A DNA stretch of 64,000 nucleotides, taken from positions 16,122,164 to 16,186,163 of the forward strand of contig OY992834.1 of assembly GCA_963921425.1 (NCBI GenBank), written 5' to 3'. The notes under the pieces were generated by a model that was not told the DNA's origin, did not search any database, and was given only the letters and a program-made list of their open reading frames with translations. Source of the stretch: Dryas octopetala (lineage: Eukaryota > Streptophyta > Magnoliopsida > Rosales > Rosaceae). Made by a program: the position numbers and the translations under genes. Shown here one piece after another: positions 22,862 through 33,391 of this stretch. How positions within the stretch are numbered: the stretch's first letter is position 1; each line of letters opens with the position of its first letter.

Positions 22862-23364
22862 ATAGGTGTGTCATCTCTCTCCACCTTACAAATCAAGAAA
22901 GTAATGAAGAAGTTTGGCAACCATAACTATGATAAAAATTGCTAAACTTCAAAAGTTTAAGCTATAAAAGAATGGAATGAAGCCAACAATATAGAAAATA
23001 TTAATTAGCAACTTAAAATCAGGGGCGAAAAAGAAGAAATAATTAGGGTTTAGGGATTCAGCTAATCTTGACTTTTAATCCAAATGGTCCATTAGACATC
23101 TAAGGGTTCTCTAATTTTCTGCAAGATTTAGTAATAATACTCAAAAACACATTTGGATTAAAAGTTAAGAATAACCAAGAGAACAAAAGTATCTAGATCC
23201 ATAAAAAAAAAAAAAAATTAATTATCTTAAGCTACCTTTTACTTATTGTTTTTACTCTCCAATACACCAATTAATTTTATTTAACAACAAGGTAAGTTGC
23301 AGCTTAGGTAACTTATTTTGAAATCTGATCAATTGTCATTTTATTTCCTTTTTGCCTTTCTCTT

Positions 23365-23368
<4 letters not shown>
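22862..23368. other. AT-rich intergenic DNA
   Basis: No gene, RNA or clear repeat is visible between the fold-back element and the CT microsatellite. Confidence 0.5.

Positions 23369-23450
<82 letters not shown>
23369..23450. repeat. (CT)n microsatellite, about 41 units
   Basis: An uninterrupted run of CT dinucleotides about 82 bp long lies just upstream of a C/T-rich leader and an ATG at 23550. Long CT tracts in 5' leaders are common in plant genes. Confidence 0.97.
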
Positions 23451-23454
<4 letters not shown>

Positions 23455-23549
23455 GCTATGTCTCTCTTCTCTTTCCTCTTCATCATCTTTTTGTTCTTCT
23501 TGTTCTTCTTCTTCGCAGAGCAAGCACCTTTGGGACGAACACCACCACC

Positions 23550-23708
23550 ATGAGCAGCGCTGCTATCAACGGCCTTGAAAATCTCAACGCCGTCCAAGAA
23601 GCAATGGATCTACTCCGAGCTCGATCGAAGCCTTTTGGATCTGCTCTGACCACTCCGGCTTCTCCTCGATTGGGCATGATCACAGCTCGTGGTAGACTCC
23701 TACTTTGA
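23550..23708 (+). CDS. Possible first exon of an unrecognised gene (or captured gene fragment)
   Basis: An ATG in a good context (ACCACCACCATGAGC) opens a 52-codon frame starting MSSAAINGLENLNAVQEAMD and continuing LLRARSKPFGSALTTP. Its codon use and composition are clearly gene-like compared with the AT-rich surroundings, and it follows a C/T-rich leader. A donor-like CGTG|GTAGAC near 23690 suggests the coding part may end there with a spliced continuation, but no convincing downstream exon is seen before the sulfotransferase gene on the other strand. The helix-forming, Leu/Ala-rich peptide is not one I recognise. It could be a truncated gene or a fragment carried by a transposon. Confidence 0.4.
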   Translation: MSSAAINGLENLNAVQEAMDLLRARSKPFGSALTTPASPRLGMITARGRLLL

Positions 23709-23754
23709 TTTCTTATCAGTAGAAAGTTCTTGATTTTTTTTTTAAGCTCAGTTT

Positions 23755-24075
23755 CTGAAACTGCAATTTCTGGAACGTTGTATGAGAACTGAAACTGCAG
23801 TTTATTGGAGTTGCAGTTACTAACTGCAGTTTATTAGAGTTGCAAGCTTGCAGTTACAGTTACTAATTGCAAGTGAAACTGCAGTTTATTGCAGACTTGC
23901 AGTTGCAGTTACTAACTGCAGTTTCTGAAACTGTAGTTTTTTTTTAAGCTCAGTTCTGAAACTGCAATTTCTGGAACGCTGTAAGTGAACTAAAACTGCA
24001 GTTTATTGAAGTTGCAACTGCAGATCATGTGTAGATGCAGGTGAAACTGCAGATTATGTGTAGATGCAAGTGAAA
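23755..24075. repeat. Degenerate GAAACTGCAGTTTATT repeat cluster
   Basis: The words GAAACTGCAGTTTATTG, GTTGCAGTTACTAACTGCAG and variants recur at least eight times. TTCTGAAACTGCAATTTCTGGAACG appears twice, near 23752 and 23956. The array is imperfect and self-complementary because ACTGCAGT is a palindrome. Confidence 0.8.
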
Positions 24076-24453
24076 CAAGGTTGTGCAGGGATCTAACAAG
24101 TTTGTAGCATGTGGCCCGCAAAAGAAGAATGAGTTGTTGGATTTTTATAGTATGTGGCCTGCAAAGAAATAATGGAGCTTTGGGTGTGTTTGATTAAGAA
24201 AAAAAGTTGTCAGTACCTGTTTATTAATGGACTCAAAAAAAAATCTAGAAGTTAGTTAATAATATGAACATTATTTCATAATAACTTGCTATAATTGATG
24301 AAAAAAGGGGCATAATCTTGTACTTAACGTCCATTGCACATTAGTGGCCAAAAAAAACAAACAAACGTCCATTGCACATTAGACATAAATCGAAACAGAG
24401 TTTCAATGTAGCCTAAACAAATTGATTGAAACCTGCTCTATATAGGAATAGCA

Positions 24454-25473
24454 TTACATATATTCAAAACCAAGACTAGATCCCTCCAATTTCATGAGTG
24501 CAATTTGATCGAGGTGCTCAGACATCTCAGATGTCAACACCTTTTTCCATCCCCCAACAATCCCAGTCCTGAAAAAGGCACTGTTTGGCATCCCAACCCA
24601 AGGATCAATCCCATTCTTGTTCACCTCCAAGTTCTTGAGCCTCTCCAAGCTGCACTTTCCAATCAACTCCTCAACCTCTTCTTCATCCTTATCACCAAAT
24701 GGCCTTCCCATGAATGAAGCCAGTCTCCTTACCTGTTTCTTGGGGTCCTTTTTCAGATCCTCATACTTCAAAAACAGAATTTTCTTAGGCCTCTTCAAGC
24801 TCTCATGCCAGTACTCCAACACATGGTCAAAGAATGGCCCAAAATGGCAAACCCCATTACTAAAACTCTCAAATGCTTTCTCTAATGGATACGGACCCTG
24901 CTCAGGTGTTCTCAGGTTGTTGAGGAAGTGCCACATTGACACAGCCGTGTCTTTCGGGTTCCGGGTTATGTACACAATCTTGCAATCTGATGAGCTGCTC
25001 TTGATGCATTCAGGCAAGGCCTTGTAAGGCAAGTGAGTGTGGAAGAGTCTTGGAGAGTGCATACCTGAAAGATCAGGAGGTGGGTTTGCTGTGTAGAGCT
25101 GGACTTCCAAGGTTTGAACATAATGGGCAGGATGGTTCTTTGCCAAAAGGTCCTCATCAGCTTCAGCTTCAGCTACAACTTCACAATGTTGTTGTTGTTG
25201 TTGTTGTTTCTGCCTCTGCATAATGCTGAAGCAGAGGGCTTTCATCCATGTGCTACCTGTTTTCATAGCTGATGCCAAAATGATGTCATCATTCTGAGCC
25301 TCAAATTGGGATTGACAGGCTATGGCTGCTTCAAGGTGTTGTGGTCTGTACCAGAAACCTTCCCATTGGTAGAGATCCAAGTTCTCAAAGAAGGTTTCTT
25401 TAGGCAGTTGATCTAATGGAGGCATTGTGGTTGAATTGGGTGATTTCATGGGAAGTGAGTTGGTAATGGGCAT
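24454..25473 (-). CDS. Cytosolic sulfotransferase (SOT family)
   Basis: This intronless gene encodes 339 residues. The enzyme class transfers a sulfonate group from PAPS to hydroxyl groups of small molecules in the cytosol; plant members act on flavonoids, steroids, glucosinolate precursors or hormones, and the substrate here cannot be told. The 5'-phosphosulfate loop is ASAMKTGSTW (67-76, with K71), the likely catalytic His is H147 in FHTHLPY, and the 3'-phosphate site is YITRNPKDTAVSMWHF (168-183, R171 and S179). The conserved C-terminal P-loop-like region, usually RKGxxGDWK, reads FRTGIVGGWK (301-310), so the usual Lys and Asp are replaced by Thr and Gly. A six-Gln run (90-95) followed by an acidic stretch lies in a variable loop. 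Length fits the family. The start ATG at 25473 follows a TATA box by about 120 bp and has no better upstream alternative. Confidence 0.93.
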   Translation of the reverse strand: MPITNSLPMKSPNSTTMPPLDQLPKETFFENLDLYQWEGFWYRPQHLEAAIACQSQFEAQNDDIILASAMKTGSTWMKALCFSIMQRQKQQQQQQHCEVVAEAEADEDLLAKNHPAHYVQTLEVQLYTANPPPDLSGMHSPRLFHTHLPYKALPECIKSSSSDCKIVYITRNPKDTAVSMWHFLNNLRTPEQGPYPLEKAFESFSNGVCHFGPFFDHVLEYWHESLKRPKKILFLKYEDLKKDPKKQVRRLASFMGRPFGDKDEEEVEELIGKCSLERLKNLEVNKNGIDPWVGMPNSAFFRTGIVGGWKKVLTSEMSEHLDQIALMKLEGSSLGFEYM

Positions 25474-25595
25474 TGTAGGCTTAGCTTCTAGTTTAAGAAT
25501 TTATAAGCAGTTTGGGATTGAACAGTGAAGTACTAAAATGTAGTGGCTGAAGCTTGTTTGTAAGTGTGTGATATGTAGCAGCATTTTATATGTGT

Positions 25596-25604
25596 TTATA
25601 TATA
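25596..25604 (-). promoter_or_regulatory. TATA box of the sulfotransferase gene
   Basis: The minus strand reads TATATATAA here, about 123 bp upstream of the ATG, leaving room for a 5' UTR of roughly 90-100 bases. Confidence 0.55.
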
Positions 25605-25609
25605 GGCAG

Positions 25610-26464
25610 AAATGTGTGGGACAGGTTTAAGCAACAGTGAGAGACAATAAATAATCACCGTTAGCTGATTAAATGAATAACTCATTGACTCGTTGTATTT
25701 GATCAAAATTTTAATTATTGAGTGCAATAAGTGCTGAAAGTTTCTCAATATTTGTCAATTAGAATGAGACTGTATATATAGTTAACACTGCTCTACATTC
25801 AGAATAGATAATGCTCATATACTTTGGAATTAATTAATAAGGGACATGAATGTTTCAAAACGTTAATATGATAAAGGCTCATAGCATGTGAATAACATGT
25901 TTCCAACTATTTGAATTTTCATCTTATTAATGACCACCAAAGGTGTAAATTAAGATAAAGGCTAAACCATTTGGAGACAACTACAAGAGACAGAATAGTC
26001 AACTCATATATAGTACAAGTAGCACACCATCAAAAAACTTGTAAATGAAGATGTATAGGGGCCAAAATCGTTAATTGAGACAGGAGGATTCTCTTGATTA
26101 AGTCATCAAACATGAACCATAACCTTTTTCTGTGCTTTAATCCTCAGAAACGATTCTTGAACAAGAACTTTGAGACCCTCAATATCTACTTCTACTGGGA
26201 TATTTGAGGAGTTTATCCAAGTGCATGTCTAACTTTAATTAAAATTTTGATTGGACAGACGAAACACCCCTTCAAGTCTATACTCATATCCCCATTTTAT
26301 AAGTAACCCTCTTCTAATGTGTACTCAAACCTCCTTCAAGTCTCAGTTCGATTCAACTTCTCGATCTACAAACCATTCCTATTTTGCAAAAAAGGTGGTT
26401 TTGTTTAGTCAATATTAAATTTTGGCTAAATTTAAGCATTATATATATAATATATAAAAAAATA
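25610..26464. other. Upstream intergenic DNA of the sulfotransferase gene
   Basis: The region is AT-rich with no open frame or recognisable element. It presumably holds the sulfotransferase promoter. Confidence 0.5.
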
Positions 26465-26474
26465 TCTATATTAA

Positions 26475-26876
26475 CAGGCTCCTTCTATTGAGGTATATCT
26501 CAACTTATTTATGTTGAGGTATACCCTATAGGGGGCCCACACGAGTCGTTTTGTGTCGATCCGAACCGTTCAATTTTTACATTTCCATTGATAGATCATC
26601 CTTGCAAAAAATTAACCAAATCGGAAATCATTTGCCTATCTAACTTTGATCAAATAAACGGACGAACCAAATATTTTCGATGAAACCGTCCATTTGTTTA
26701 ATCAGAGTTAGATAGGCAAATGATTTCCGATTTGACTAATTTTTTGCAAAGATGATGTACCAATGAAGATGTAAAAAATGAACGGTTCGAATGGACACAA
26801 AATGACTCGTGTGGGCCCCAACAAGGTCATACCTCAACATAAATAAGTTGATATATACCTCAATAGAAAAAGCATG
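26475..26876. mobile_element. Palindromic Mutator-like MITE (402 bp)
   Basis: The element is a near-complete inverted repeat: the left half (CAGGCTCCTTCTATTGAGG ... GGCAAATGATTTCC in complement) pairs with the right half over about 180 bp per arm. A perfect 10-bp direct repeat TCTATATTAA flanks it at 26465-26474 and 26877-26886, which fits the 9-11 bp duplications of Mutator-like elements. A broken relative is at 54747-55200. There is no coding capacity. Confidence 0.85.
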
Positions 26877-26988
26877 TCTATATTAAAGATCCAAAATTTG
26901 GATCTCAAATAATCATGATGGAGCTTTATTGATTCATATCAAGCTAAGTTTTGGCTATTTTTGCTAGAAATCCATCATTATTTTAAGG

Positions 26989-27417
26989 AACAATACTTGG
27001 GTCACCTTTTGGGGGTACCTCAAGGTCACCCTACCTTCCTCAAATCATGATTTCGGCAATGTCGGCGCATAATCGGAATCGTTCACTTTTTAGATAACAT
27101 ATTAAAGATCATCACTGCAAAAAATCAAATCAATCAGAAATCGTTTGGTTATATAACTGTTGTCAATTAAATAGAAAAAATAGATAGTTTTCAATTAAAG
27201 AGTGATTTTTTTACCAAACCGTTGATTTTTGCTATTTAATTGACAACAGTTATATAACCAAACGATTTCCGATTGATTTGATTTTTTGCAGAGATGATCT
27301 TTAATATGTTATCTAAAAATTGAACGGTTCCGATTATGCGCCGACATTGCCGAAATCATAATTTGAAGAGGTGGGGTGACCTTGAGGTACCCCCAAGGGG
27401 TGACCCAAGTATTGTTC
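26989..27417. mobile_element. Palindromic Mutator-like MITE, second family (429 bp)
   Basis: The arms begin AACAATACTTGGGTCACC and mirror over about 190 bp, including CAAATCAATCAGAAATCG with its complement and the terminal GGTGACCCAAGTATTGTT. A perfect direct repeat TATTTTAAGG (26979-26988 and 27418-27427) flanks the element, extendable to 11 bp. It shares the GCAAAAAAT-TGAACGGTT-like layout of the neighbouring element at 26475, though the sequences differ. Confidence 0.85.
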
Positions 27418-27465
27418 TATTTTAAGGACCTTCTAGCCAAGTCTCTATCTTTAGGTCGTTACTAG

Positions 27466-28649
27466 TAAGGAGTTAAATTTCGAAATTTTTGGCGAAATTT
27501 CGTCGAAAATTTCGTTTTTTAGGGGTATGAAAATGTTAACACTAGTTTATGAATTTTTCGCCAAAATTATCGAATTTTTCAAAATTTCGCTCCGAGGAAC
27601 AAACCCATCCATTTTTCTATCTGTCTTCTCCTTGGCAGTTACAAACTCAGCACTGGCATGATTGGGGAGGGAAGAGAGAGAATAGAGAGAAAAGAGAAGA
27701 GATCGGTAAGGAAGATAATCAAATCGGGGAGGGACTTGGGAGAGAGAGATCGGCGCTGGAGAAGGAGGACCGGAGGAGAGAGAAGAGAAATAGATATATC
27801 AATGATATGCCATATGCTGAGTCGCATAGCAGTGGCGGCTGGGAGAGATAGAAATGAAAGGGAAGAAGTGGAAGCCAGGAAGGAAAGAAGAAAAAAAGAA
27901 AAGGAAAGAAAAGGAAAGAAAAAGAAAAGGGAAGAAGAAAGGTCACGCCCACGAAAAGAAGTGGAAGCCAGGAAGGAAAGAAGAAAAAAAGAAAAGAAAA
28001 GAAAAGGGAAGAAGAAAGGTCACGCCCACGAGAAGAAGTGGAAGCCAGGAAGGAAAAAAAAAAAAAAAAAAAAGGAGGAAAGAAAAAAAAAGGGTTTAGG
28101 GTTGATTAGAGTTTGAGGTCTTTGGGCAATTGGAAAGAAAAAAAAGGGTTTGGGGTTTCGTTTGATTCTTTTGGGATTTCGTTTAGTTATCTTTAAACCC
28201 TAAATCATAATACATTTCTATATAAAAAATAATTAAAAATACTCTAAAGGGCATAAATCTTAATATCTTATACTATATCTTAAAGAATATATAGTATATA
28301 TGGTTTAATGCAATATTAGGGTATATAAAGTATAGGGTTTAGTGTATAGATTATAGAGTATAAAAAATATAATAATTTTATTTATTCATTATATTAATTT
28401 TATTTAACAGTATTTGTCTCCAGCGCGCATTATATTCATCACATATCACATGAAACCTACCATATAATTTGGTTTCTTCAATGTTTTTTATCAATGTAGT
28501 AGATAATATGTTAAATAAACATATGGTAAAGTTTTATTCAAAATTTCCGTATTTTGATAGCAATTTCCGTCGTTTCCGTCTAATTTTTGTCGAAATTTCC
28601 GTCGAAATTTTCATCGAAATTTTCTCGAAACCCAAAATTTTATTCCTTA
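27466..28649. mobile_element. hAT-like non-autonomous element, AAATTTCG-rich family, copy 2 (1184 bp)
   Basis: The ends are TAAGGAGTTAAATTTCG and, on the opposite strand at the right end, TAAGGAATAAAATTTTG. A perfect 8-bp target duplication GTTACTAG flanks it (27458-27465 and 28650-28657). Both subterminal regions are dense in GAAATTTCG/CGAAATTTC words. The interior has a long purine-rich strand (27660-28090) with a repeated unit of about 75 bp, then AT-rich DNA with TTTAGGGTT words, then a segment (28385-28560) shared with copies at 33392 and 38309. Open frames in the purine tract are low-complexity Lys/Glu/Arg runs and are not taken as genes. Confidence 0.85.
27866..28060. repeat. Tandem repeat in copy 2, about 75-bp unit
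   Basis: GAAGTGGAAGCCAGGAAGGA occurs at about 27866, 27958 and 28036, each followed by poly-purine sequence; the first two end in AAAGGTCACGCCCACGA. Unit length varies through the purine run. Confidence 0.85.
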
Positions 28650-28818
28650 GTTACTAGCTAGTAATAAGCCTCATATATAGTTAAGTTGCCAGGTGTATGA
28701 ATGCCTCTTCTATTAATCCTTAACGGCTCTCTTTTTGAAAATTGCAAAAGACATCATATATATACTAAGGTAGTTGAGTGTCACCAATAACCATTTGGTA
28801 TATGGCATTAGTCTTTAC

Positions 28819-29952
28819 CAGTGTTTTCAAAGGCGTTCTTCAGGCGCGCCTCAAGGCGCGAGTCATGGCGAGGCGGCGGCCGATTGCGCACGACGTCGCC
28901 GGAATCTGCAAAAGGACTGAAAGGCGACGGCAAGGCGTTGAAGGCGTACGCCTCGCGACGGCAAGCGTTGAAGGCGTTGAACGCGGACGCCCAGCGACCA
29001 CCTCTGCGACATTTTTTTTTTCAAAAACTCAGTCCCAAAACGATGTCGTTTTGGGCTGAGAGTTTAATAAACCCCTTCAGTGTTTTCAGACCTTGCCCTA
29101 TCAGCGATTCTCTCAACTTCTCTGGGTTCTCTCTTCACGACGACAAGGCGGCTGCGGCTGGGTGGTCTCGGACGGCGGCCGATCAAGCAAGGGTGGTCAT
29201 CTCTGTTCTGCGCAGCTAGCCAGCAAGGACGGTGGTCATCTCTGTTCTGCGCAGCTAACCAGCAAGGGGTCTCCCCCTTTTACACAGTCCGGCGACAGAG
29301 GCAAGGGGTCTCCGTGGGCAGAGGCAAGGGGTCTCTTGGTGGTATGTACTCTGCCTTCATGTTTGCAACCTGGTCATCAATTTGATTGTATTGTTAGGAG
29401 ACAGAGGTTTTGAAATCTAGCCAACATATATGTTATCTTATTTTATTTGGCATTTGCACAATTGCATCACATGTTATGGTCTTGGAATCATTGGAGTTTC
29501 AAGCATTTGTAGACCAACTGCTTTATCAGGAAAATTGTGCATCCAATACCACATTACCAATAATCACTCGTTTGAAAAATGATGCAAGACTTAATTCTAA
29601 GCAGCTAATTGGTCTTTTTCTTAATATGACTGTGATATTAATTTCGCTTTCAACTGGCATGAATGAAGTGGTTGTTTTTACTATGTTTTTGTAAATGATC
29701 TTGTTAGATCAATATGCTTGTTTGGATTTCTATTTAATTTGAACAATATTATTGAATTTGATATGTAATATGGATGATTTTTATTTATGAATGACAATTA
29801 ATGCTATTTTTAGCTATATAATTGTTTTTATAATTGTTTTATTATTATATTTTTTTATGCCCGAAAGGCTTACGCTATACGCGTCAAGGCTTACGCCTCG
29901 CCTTGCGAGACTGCAAACGCCTCGCGTGACGCTTTTGCGTCTGAAAACACTG
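28819..29952. mobile_element. hAT-like element with GC-rich AAGGCG ends (1134 bp)
   Basis: The ends are CAGTGTTTTCAAAGGCG on the left and CAGTGTTTTCAGACGCA on the other strand at the right. A perfect 8-bp target duplication GTCTTTAC flanks it (28811-28818 and 29953-29960). The first 500 bases are GC-rich with AAGGCG/GGCGTT repeats and a palindrome CCAAAACGATGTCGTTTTGG near 29035. The right half is AT-rich and ends in GAAAGGCTTACGC repeats. No transposase motif is seen in the short frames inside (for example near 29410-29694). A truncated relative lies at 51940-52130. Confidence 0.85.
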
Positions 29953-29960
29953 GTCTTTAC

Positions 29961-32682
29961 TTCCTTGTTTTTAGTTAATATCTCATGAATGAAATTTGGA
30001 GACTTATTTGATGATATACTTGTTAAAAAGACTATTTAAGTATTTATGATATTGCCAGGCAAATATTTGACTAGGAAGAATGATTAACCCACTTCTGAAA
30101 GATTTGTGTGTGTGCAATACCATATGAGATATTTACACTGATATTTTTTGAAGTTTCTCATCGTACACTCTATAAGGTTTCAAAATTACACAAAATATAC
30201 TTAAGGTTTCAAAATTATTACACATAATTTCTTCTGTTAAATGACTATCAGTAAAATGCTAATATTGATAAAAAAAAAACATTTTAAACTTATAAGATTA
30301 GCCTTATACAATAACCCTAATTAAGATTAAAATATCCCAAACACCCAAACTCACCTATTTCTCAAACTAAATTAAAATTAGGATAACCTAAACACTCACC
30401 GTTAGATGACAGTTAGTAAAATGCTGATATCGACAAAAAAACATTTCAAACTGATAAGATTAGCCTTATACAATAACCCTAATTAAGATTAAAATATCCT
30501 AAACAACCAAACTCAATAAGATCAGTATAACCAAAACACCCAAACTCACCTATCTCTCAAACTGAATTAAAATTAGAATAATCCAAACACTCACCTATCT
30601 CTCAATTTGAAATAGCAATCTCCATAAAGATGTTGTCCCCAATCCCACGTGATAGAGAAACTGCTTGGAAGCAAAATTGTCAATCAAATTTGGTTTCCGT
30701 AAAATTTTTGTGGACAAATCAGCTGCAGAAGGCTTTGCTTGTCATTGTAATTTTGGTTGGGGTCTCAAGGTGGAGGAGGTCTTAAAGGACGACAAGGACG
30801 ACAGGGTTGAGAATCTACCTTTACCCCCTCCCTTTTTGGGTACATCTTTTTGAATTGTATTATTAAGTCTAGATGATTCCTATAACAACTTATCTCCGAT
30901 CACATGAACTCATGATGGAGTCTACCATGAGAAATAAAATGGTGGATCTCATCATAGGCTCATGTAATTAGTGATGAGTACAAGATTAGTACTCAAGCAT
31001 TTTCCAATTCCTATATTGAGCCTATATTTTTGTATGGCGATTTGAACAATCTGAAGCAAAATTCAAGCAATCCAATGATGAAATTCAATAAGTACCAATA
31101 ATACTATTATTCCCAAGAAAGAAAATTAAAAAAAAAAACTCAAGGAAATAGAACATTGACTCAATGGATTTGGGTATTTAGAGATTGCAAGATTGAAGAT
31201 TTTCTTTTGAGATTAGGATGCCAGCTAGTAAGAGTAAGGGGGTGTTGAGGAGTTTTTGTTTTAATCTTTTTATCCCTCGAGTATAGAAAATAAAGTGAAT
31301 AGTAGCCAAATAGTTTTTTAATACTATAAAGACCTGTTTGGTACAAGTTTTGAAAGGATGAGAATGAGAAAATAAGTTTATTCCCATGTTTGGTAAGCAC
31401 AGAACATGCGAAATAGTTTTGTGGCCCATGAGAATTTGATGCACCCAGGCTAAAGGAGGGAAAATAAATATCTCCTCCCAACTTGAGTTTTGTTTTCCCT
31501 CTCTTTAGAAAAGCATTTATTATACTTTTTCTAGACAATTATACCCCTTTTAATATTTGATAATATCAATTTTATCCAAAACAAACTCTTCACATTATAT
31601 ATATATAATAGATGAGAGTACAATTGAAAAACTGAATAAATTTTATTTCTTATTTATGCATAAACCATACATAGAAATAAAAATAAAAAGGTAATTATTA
31701 GTTTACTTTTCCAACATTACCAAATACATGAATGAAATTTCACATTCCATTTTTCTTAAAAAATGCATATCAATTTCGTGAATCAAACAGATCGGTATTA
31801 TAGCATTTTTATTAGTTATTTTTATTAACTTAGAATGAATTGTTAACAATATTTTGACAAAAAAAGAAAAAATGTTAACAACATGTTAACATGTCACGGA
31901 ATCTTAACTCACGGGTGGTATGACATTAATGTACAATTGTTTGAATCGAAAAATAAGCTTATATATTTTGAATTTGTGCCCTCATAATAATTCACCACCG
32001 TCCCAATATATTGATAAGAAATGTGACCAACAAAAGTCTGATGATACTTTTCAGTGATGACCGGAAGAAGGAAAAAACTTTTAGAGACACCATATTGGAA
32101 TTTGAACCCAGCCTAAAGTGTGGAACTGTCTCTGACAAAAAAAAAAGGACCTATGAAGCATCATCATCACATCATGGCAGGCTTGGCAGCACGGCTACAC
32201 AAGAACAATTTTTTTGGGGGTGCGCGCCTTTCCCAAAGCTCTGAACTAAGTGATAGTGAGTTCGTTTAGTTGGCATTTTTTTTGTTTTTTTGGTAAACAA
32301 ACAAGTATATCAACCAAAGGAGGCAAAAGTCCAGAACTATAAAGGCAACAAAATGAAACACACTGAGGAAAACACCCACAAAAATAAAGATGTATCGTTG
32401 TTGCTGACATTAAAAAAAAAAAAAAAGGCCAAAAGGCCAAAAGGCAAAAGGCCAAGAAAAGTACCACTCAATATAAAATGTGGCAGATGAGTGATGGGGA
32501 TACTGCGGATGTCTGCATGAGATACGTCAAAATTACAAATGAACCCCTCAAATTTAAAAATAAAAAACGTGTTCACATGTTATGTGTATCGGTGTGTCTG
32601 CGTGTTAGCTGTTTTCCAAAGAATTAGCAAGTACACACCCTTTTCAAAAGAATTAGTTTCTCTTTCAATCATTTAAAATAAA
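29961..32682. other. Intergenic DNA between hAT-like element and MITE
   Basis: Apart from the duplication at 30236-30594, nothing gene-like is supported. Bases 31330-31450 carry the phrase CCTGTTTGGTACAAGTTTTG and its partial echo TGTTTGGTAAGCAC, which often mark decayed MITEs. Short A-rich runs occur at 31128 and 32412. Confidence 0.45.
30236..30594. repeat. Tandem direct duplication, about 165 and 194 bp
   Basis: Copy 1 starts GTTAAATGACTATCAGTAAAA at 30236 and copy 2 starts GTTAGATGACAGTTAGTAAAA at 30401. They share GATTAGCCTTATACAATAAC and the later AAACACTCACC end. Copy 2 has about 30 extra bases near 30510. Confidence 0.88.
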
Positions 32683-32693
32683 TATTTATAAAT

Positions 32694-33057
32694 AGTTAAT
32701 TACACTTACACTCTTGAAATTTATTGTCTTTTCACATACACCCCATGAGGTTTCAATAATTACACATACACCCCTGAGATTTTAAAACTGTTGCATATAA
32801 CTCCCTACAAGAAAAAATAAATAAATAAAAAAGAAAATATTTGTATTCAGGTTGGACCTTACACCTTGAATAATCTTATTAGGCTATTTAATCCCTTAGC
32901 ATGTTTTTTTGCATAATTTCTCATCATTTTTCGTCTCACTATAGGGGATTATATGTAACCATTTTAAAACCTCAGGGGGTGTATGTGTAATTATTGAAAT
33001 CCCAGGGGTATATGTGAAATGACGATAAACCTCAGGGGGTGTAAATGTAATTAATTC
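32694..33057. mobile_element. Inverted-repeat MITE (364 bp)
   Basis: Left end AGTTAATTACACTTACAC pairs with the right end (GAATTAATTACATTTACAC on the opposite strand), and pairing continues through CACATACACCCC / GGGGTGTATGTG. An 11-bp direct repeat TATTTATAAAT flanks it (32683-32693 and 33058-33068), compatible with a Mutator-type duplication of 9-11 bp. Low sequence complexity of the repeat makes the exact border uncertain. Confidence 0.75.
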
Positions 33058-33391
33058 TATTTATAAATTATTTTAAAAATAATAAAAGATAGAATAGGTA
33101 GGGGCTTTTGATTTGGGGCATAAATTAGCGCGTCAGTCTTTGACTTTGGTGTGTTGTATGCCTTTAGTTTTGAAACAATGCGTCGGCTTTCATTTTTTTT
33201 TTTTTTTTTGTAATTGAAGTATTGTAGGTCAATTTTTATGCATCAGACTAATTTCTTAGCCTAGTCAAAGATAGTCAATCCACACTCGACTTAAGAAATT
33301 CACCAAAAATTCTGCCTTACTCCAAGAGATTTTATTTGTTTTAAAAAGAAAGATTTTAACTTCAGACTAATAATTAATTGTTACTTGTAGG

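Noticed and set aside
23318-23597. Open frames of Leu/Ser or Arg/Glu repeats over the CT microsatellite
   Set aside because: They are dinucleotide-repeat translations and not evidence of a gene.
27549-28116. Lys/Glu/Arg-rich open frames
   Set aside because: They come from the purine-rich core of a hAT-like element and are low complexity in every frame.
29410-29694. 94-codon frame inside the 28.8-kb hAT-like element
   Set aside because: No hAT dimerisation or catalytic motif is visible and composition is that of AT-rich non-coding DNA.
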